Shown piece after piece: positions 13,457 to 14,280 of a stretch of 14,280 nt of DNA; positions within the stretch are counted from its first letter, which is position 1; the number at the start of each line of letters is the position of its first letter. The DNA comes from Planctomycetia bacterium. Its GTDB lineage: Bacteria > Planctomycetota > Planctomycetia > Pirellulales > UBA1268. A program made the translations under genes and the position numbers. The stretch spans positions 1 through 14,280 of the forward strand of contig RGVT01000031.1 of assembly GCA_010027105.1 (NCBI GenBank). Direction: 5' to 3'. The notes under the pieces are model-generated. The model worked only from the letters and a program-made list of their open reading frames with translations, did no database searches and was not told the DNA's origin.

Positions 13457-13915
13457 TCAGGCGGCTTCCGGCATGAGGCGGCCGGCGAGCAGCACCCGCA
13501 CCTCGTGGGCCTGGGCCTTGGGGAGAATCCGCGGCGAGATGGCCTCGCAGGTCACGATCCCGACGGCCTCGATCCCCGCCTTGGCGAGGGCGGCCGTGTC
13601 GATCACGCGGCACTTGCGGAACACGCGGCCGACGTAGGCCGGAAGATGCCGCAGCAGCGCCTGCTCGCACCACCGGCCGTCGAGCCGGTCGAGCCGGATC
13701 AGCATCCTGTTCTGCGTCTGGACCAGTTCGGAGACGGTGCCTTCCGTCGTCCGTTGGGCCGTAGCCAGTTCGCCCACGACGCTCGTCAGGGCGTGGAAGT
13801 CGGCCCGATGCACGAGATCGTCATGGGCCTCGATGACGACGTGCGCGAGGAGGTCGGCCTGGTTCTCGGGGAAGCCCGCGAGGAGGCGGTCGCGGATTTG
13901 AGGAATTGTGGCCAT
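13457..13915 (-). CDS. DUF3782-type coiled-coil protein, probably internally shortened
   Basis: A 152-residue protein, MATIPQIRDRLLAGFPENQA onward. Residues about 38-80 are a coiled coil with the repeat-like ELATAQRTTEGTVSELVQTQ then NRMLIRLDRLDG. Next is LLRHLPAYVGRVFRKCRVID, a block that in DUF3782-like proteins precedes a PD-(D/E)XK-like nuclease core. It is then followed directly by AALAKAGIEAVGIVTCEAIS and VRVLLAGRL, which in those proteins lies after the core (AG-x-x-A-x-P-V-V, V-x-V-x-L-D-G-R). The intervening 60 or so residues with the acidic catalytic positions are missing while the frame is kept. The protein may thus be an in-frame internal deletion without nuclease activity. A strong minus-strand promoter lies about 65 bp upstream. 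The family comparison is from memory. Confidence 0.65.
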   Translation of the reverse strand: MATIPQIRDRLLAGFPENQADLLAHVVIEAHDDLVHRADFHALTSVVGELATAQRTTEGTVSELVQTQNRMLIRLDRLDGRWCEQALLRHLPAYVGRVFRKCRVIDTAALAKAGIEAVGIVTCEAISPRILPKAQAHEVRVLLAGRLMPEAA

Positions 13916-14280
13916 GGCTGCTATACTCCAGAAGTATATCGCGCCGGGCGGCGCGGCGGCTGCCGGACGCGGCTTTTGAGTGTACAGATTTACATCTTCT
14001 TGTCAAGAGGGTGCCCAGGCCGAGGCCGAGGGCCAGGAGCGGGAGCGTGTCCGGCTCGGGCACCACCGCCGTGGTGAAGCCGACCTGCTGGTTTTGGAGA
14101 TCGTAGAGCACGCTATTGGTCTTGAAGAAGTCGATGCCGAACGCGCTCGTCGCAGTGCCGCTCGTCTCGACCTGCACGGGAAACATCAAGGGCACCGACG
14201 GCACGTAGGAAAACGCCCCCGCCGTGCCCGTCACGGTGAGCCCGACGCCCGGGCTCAGGTAATACGTGGAACCCGTCGTA
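13821..14280 (-). CDS. PEP-CTERM sorted surface protein, 5' end outside window, abnormal 3' end
   Basis: The frame is open from the right window edge: LSPGVGLTVTGTAGAFSYVP, MFPVQVETSGTATSAFGIDF and QQVGFTTAVVPEPDTLPLLA, then LGLGLGTLLTRR. VPEPDTLPLLALGLGLGTLL followed by TRR is a standard PEP-CTERM signal (PEP motif, TM helix, basic residues), recognised by exosortase and normally at the extreme C-terminus. Here no stop follows. The frame runs 48 more residues (CKSVHSKAASGSRRAARRDI and a Pro/Arg-rich tail) and overlaps the next gene by 95 bp, ending at 13821. The true stop was probably lost near 14000, by frameshift, deletion or chimeric joining. The function of the secreted part, truncated by the window, is unknown; Ser/Thr-rich sequence fits an extracellular protein. 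Confidence 0.75.
   Translation of the reverse strand, partial: TTGSTYYLSPGVGLTVTGTAGAFSYVPSVPLMFPVQVETSGTATSAFGIDFFKTNSVLYDLQNQQVGFTTAVVPEPDTLPLLALGLGLGTLLTRRCKSVHSKAASGSRRAARRDILLEYSSHGHNSSNPRPPPRGLPREPGRPPRARRHRGP
13922..13938. promoter_or_regulatory. Inverted repeat upstream of the coiled-coil gene
   Basis: TATACT (13922-13927), five bases, then AGTATA (13933-13938): a perfect inverted repeat with 6-bp arms. It lies 7-23 bp before the coiled-coil gene's ATG and inside its leader if the upstream promoter is used. Each arm also resembles a -10 box on its strand. It may be a repressor site; evidence is limited to symmetry and position. Confidence 0.35.
13979..14006 (-). promoter_or_regulatory. 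Likely sigma70 promoter for the coiled-coil gene
   Basis: On the minus strand, a perfect TTGACA (14006-14001) is followed, after 16 bp, by TACACT (13984-13979). It sits in an AT-richer patch and points to the coiled-coil gene 64 bp away. The -35 overlaps the codons for the last basic residues of the PEP-CTERM signal, which marks the place where the upstream gene should have ended. Confidence 0.55.

Overview
The window is GC-rich with dense coding on both strands. It looks like a Planctomycetota chromosome, probably Pirellulales-like, although no marker gene settles this. The clues are a PEP-CTERM sorting signal, a sulfatase remnant, an esterase joined to a DUF1080 (3-keto-disaccharide hydrolase) domain, a BBP2-type beta-barrel porin, and a short palindromic repeat array between convergent genes.

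Left part (1-2320): this stretch looks rearranged. A sulfatase C-terminal remnant runs in frame into a polysaccharide pyruvyl transferase-like remnant. That remnant meets, in another frame, a large asparagine synthase-like gene that lacks a normal N-terminus. A four-unit, 26-bp array follows, and it contains the stop codons of both flanking convergent genes.

Transporter (2318-4894, minus): ATPase, permease and substrate-binding lipoprotein form a compact NitT/TauT/THI5-like ABC import operon. Its substrate is unknown.

Pterin-like operon (4977-7534, plus): this operon diverges from the transporter across 82 bp. It encodes a HAD-Nudix fusion, an SDR of the pteridine reductase (PTR1/FolM) kind with Asp in place of the usual catalytic Ser, and a FolB (dihydroneopterin aldolase)-cupin fusion. 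The last two genes overlap as ATGA. Together they could supply pyrophosphate removal, phosphate removal, aldolase/epimerase and pterin reduction chemistry. This is the best candidate here for an undescribed system. The individual domains are visible in the sequence; the joint pathway is inference.

Central gap (7535-8017): on the minus strand it holds a 50-codon ribbon-helix-helix antitoxin and a VapC-like PIN toxin with its middle deleted and both ends still recognisable.

Right part: a secreted CE15-like esterase-DUF1080 fusion and a porin suggest polysaccharide use at the cell surface. After them come a two-TM protein of unknown function, a divergent lipoprotein with a pseudopilin-like tail, a DUF3050 protein with heme-oxygenase-like diiron motifs, a shortened coiled-coil protein of DUF3782 type, and a PEP-CTERM protein running off the right edge. 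The PEP-CTERM frame continues abnormally past its sorting signal into the neighbouring gene. I saw no rRNA, tRNA, CRISPR array or complete insertion sequence.
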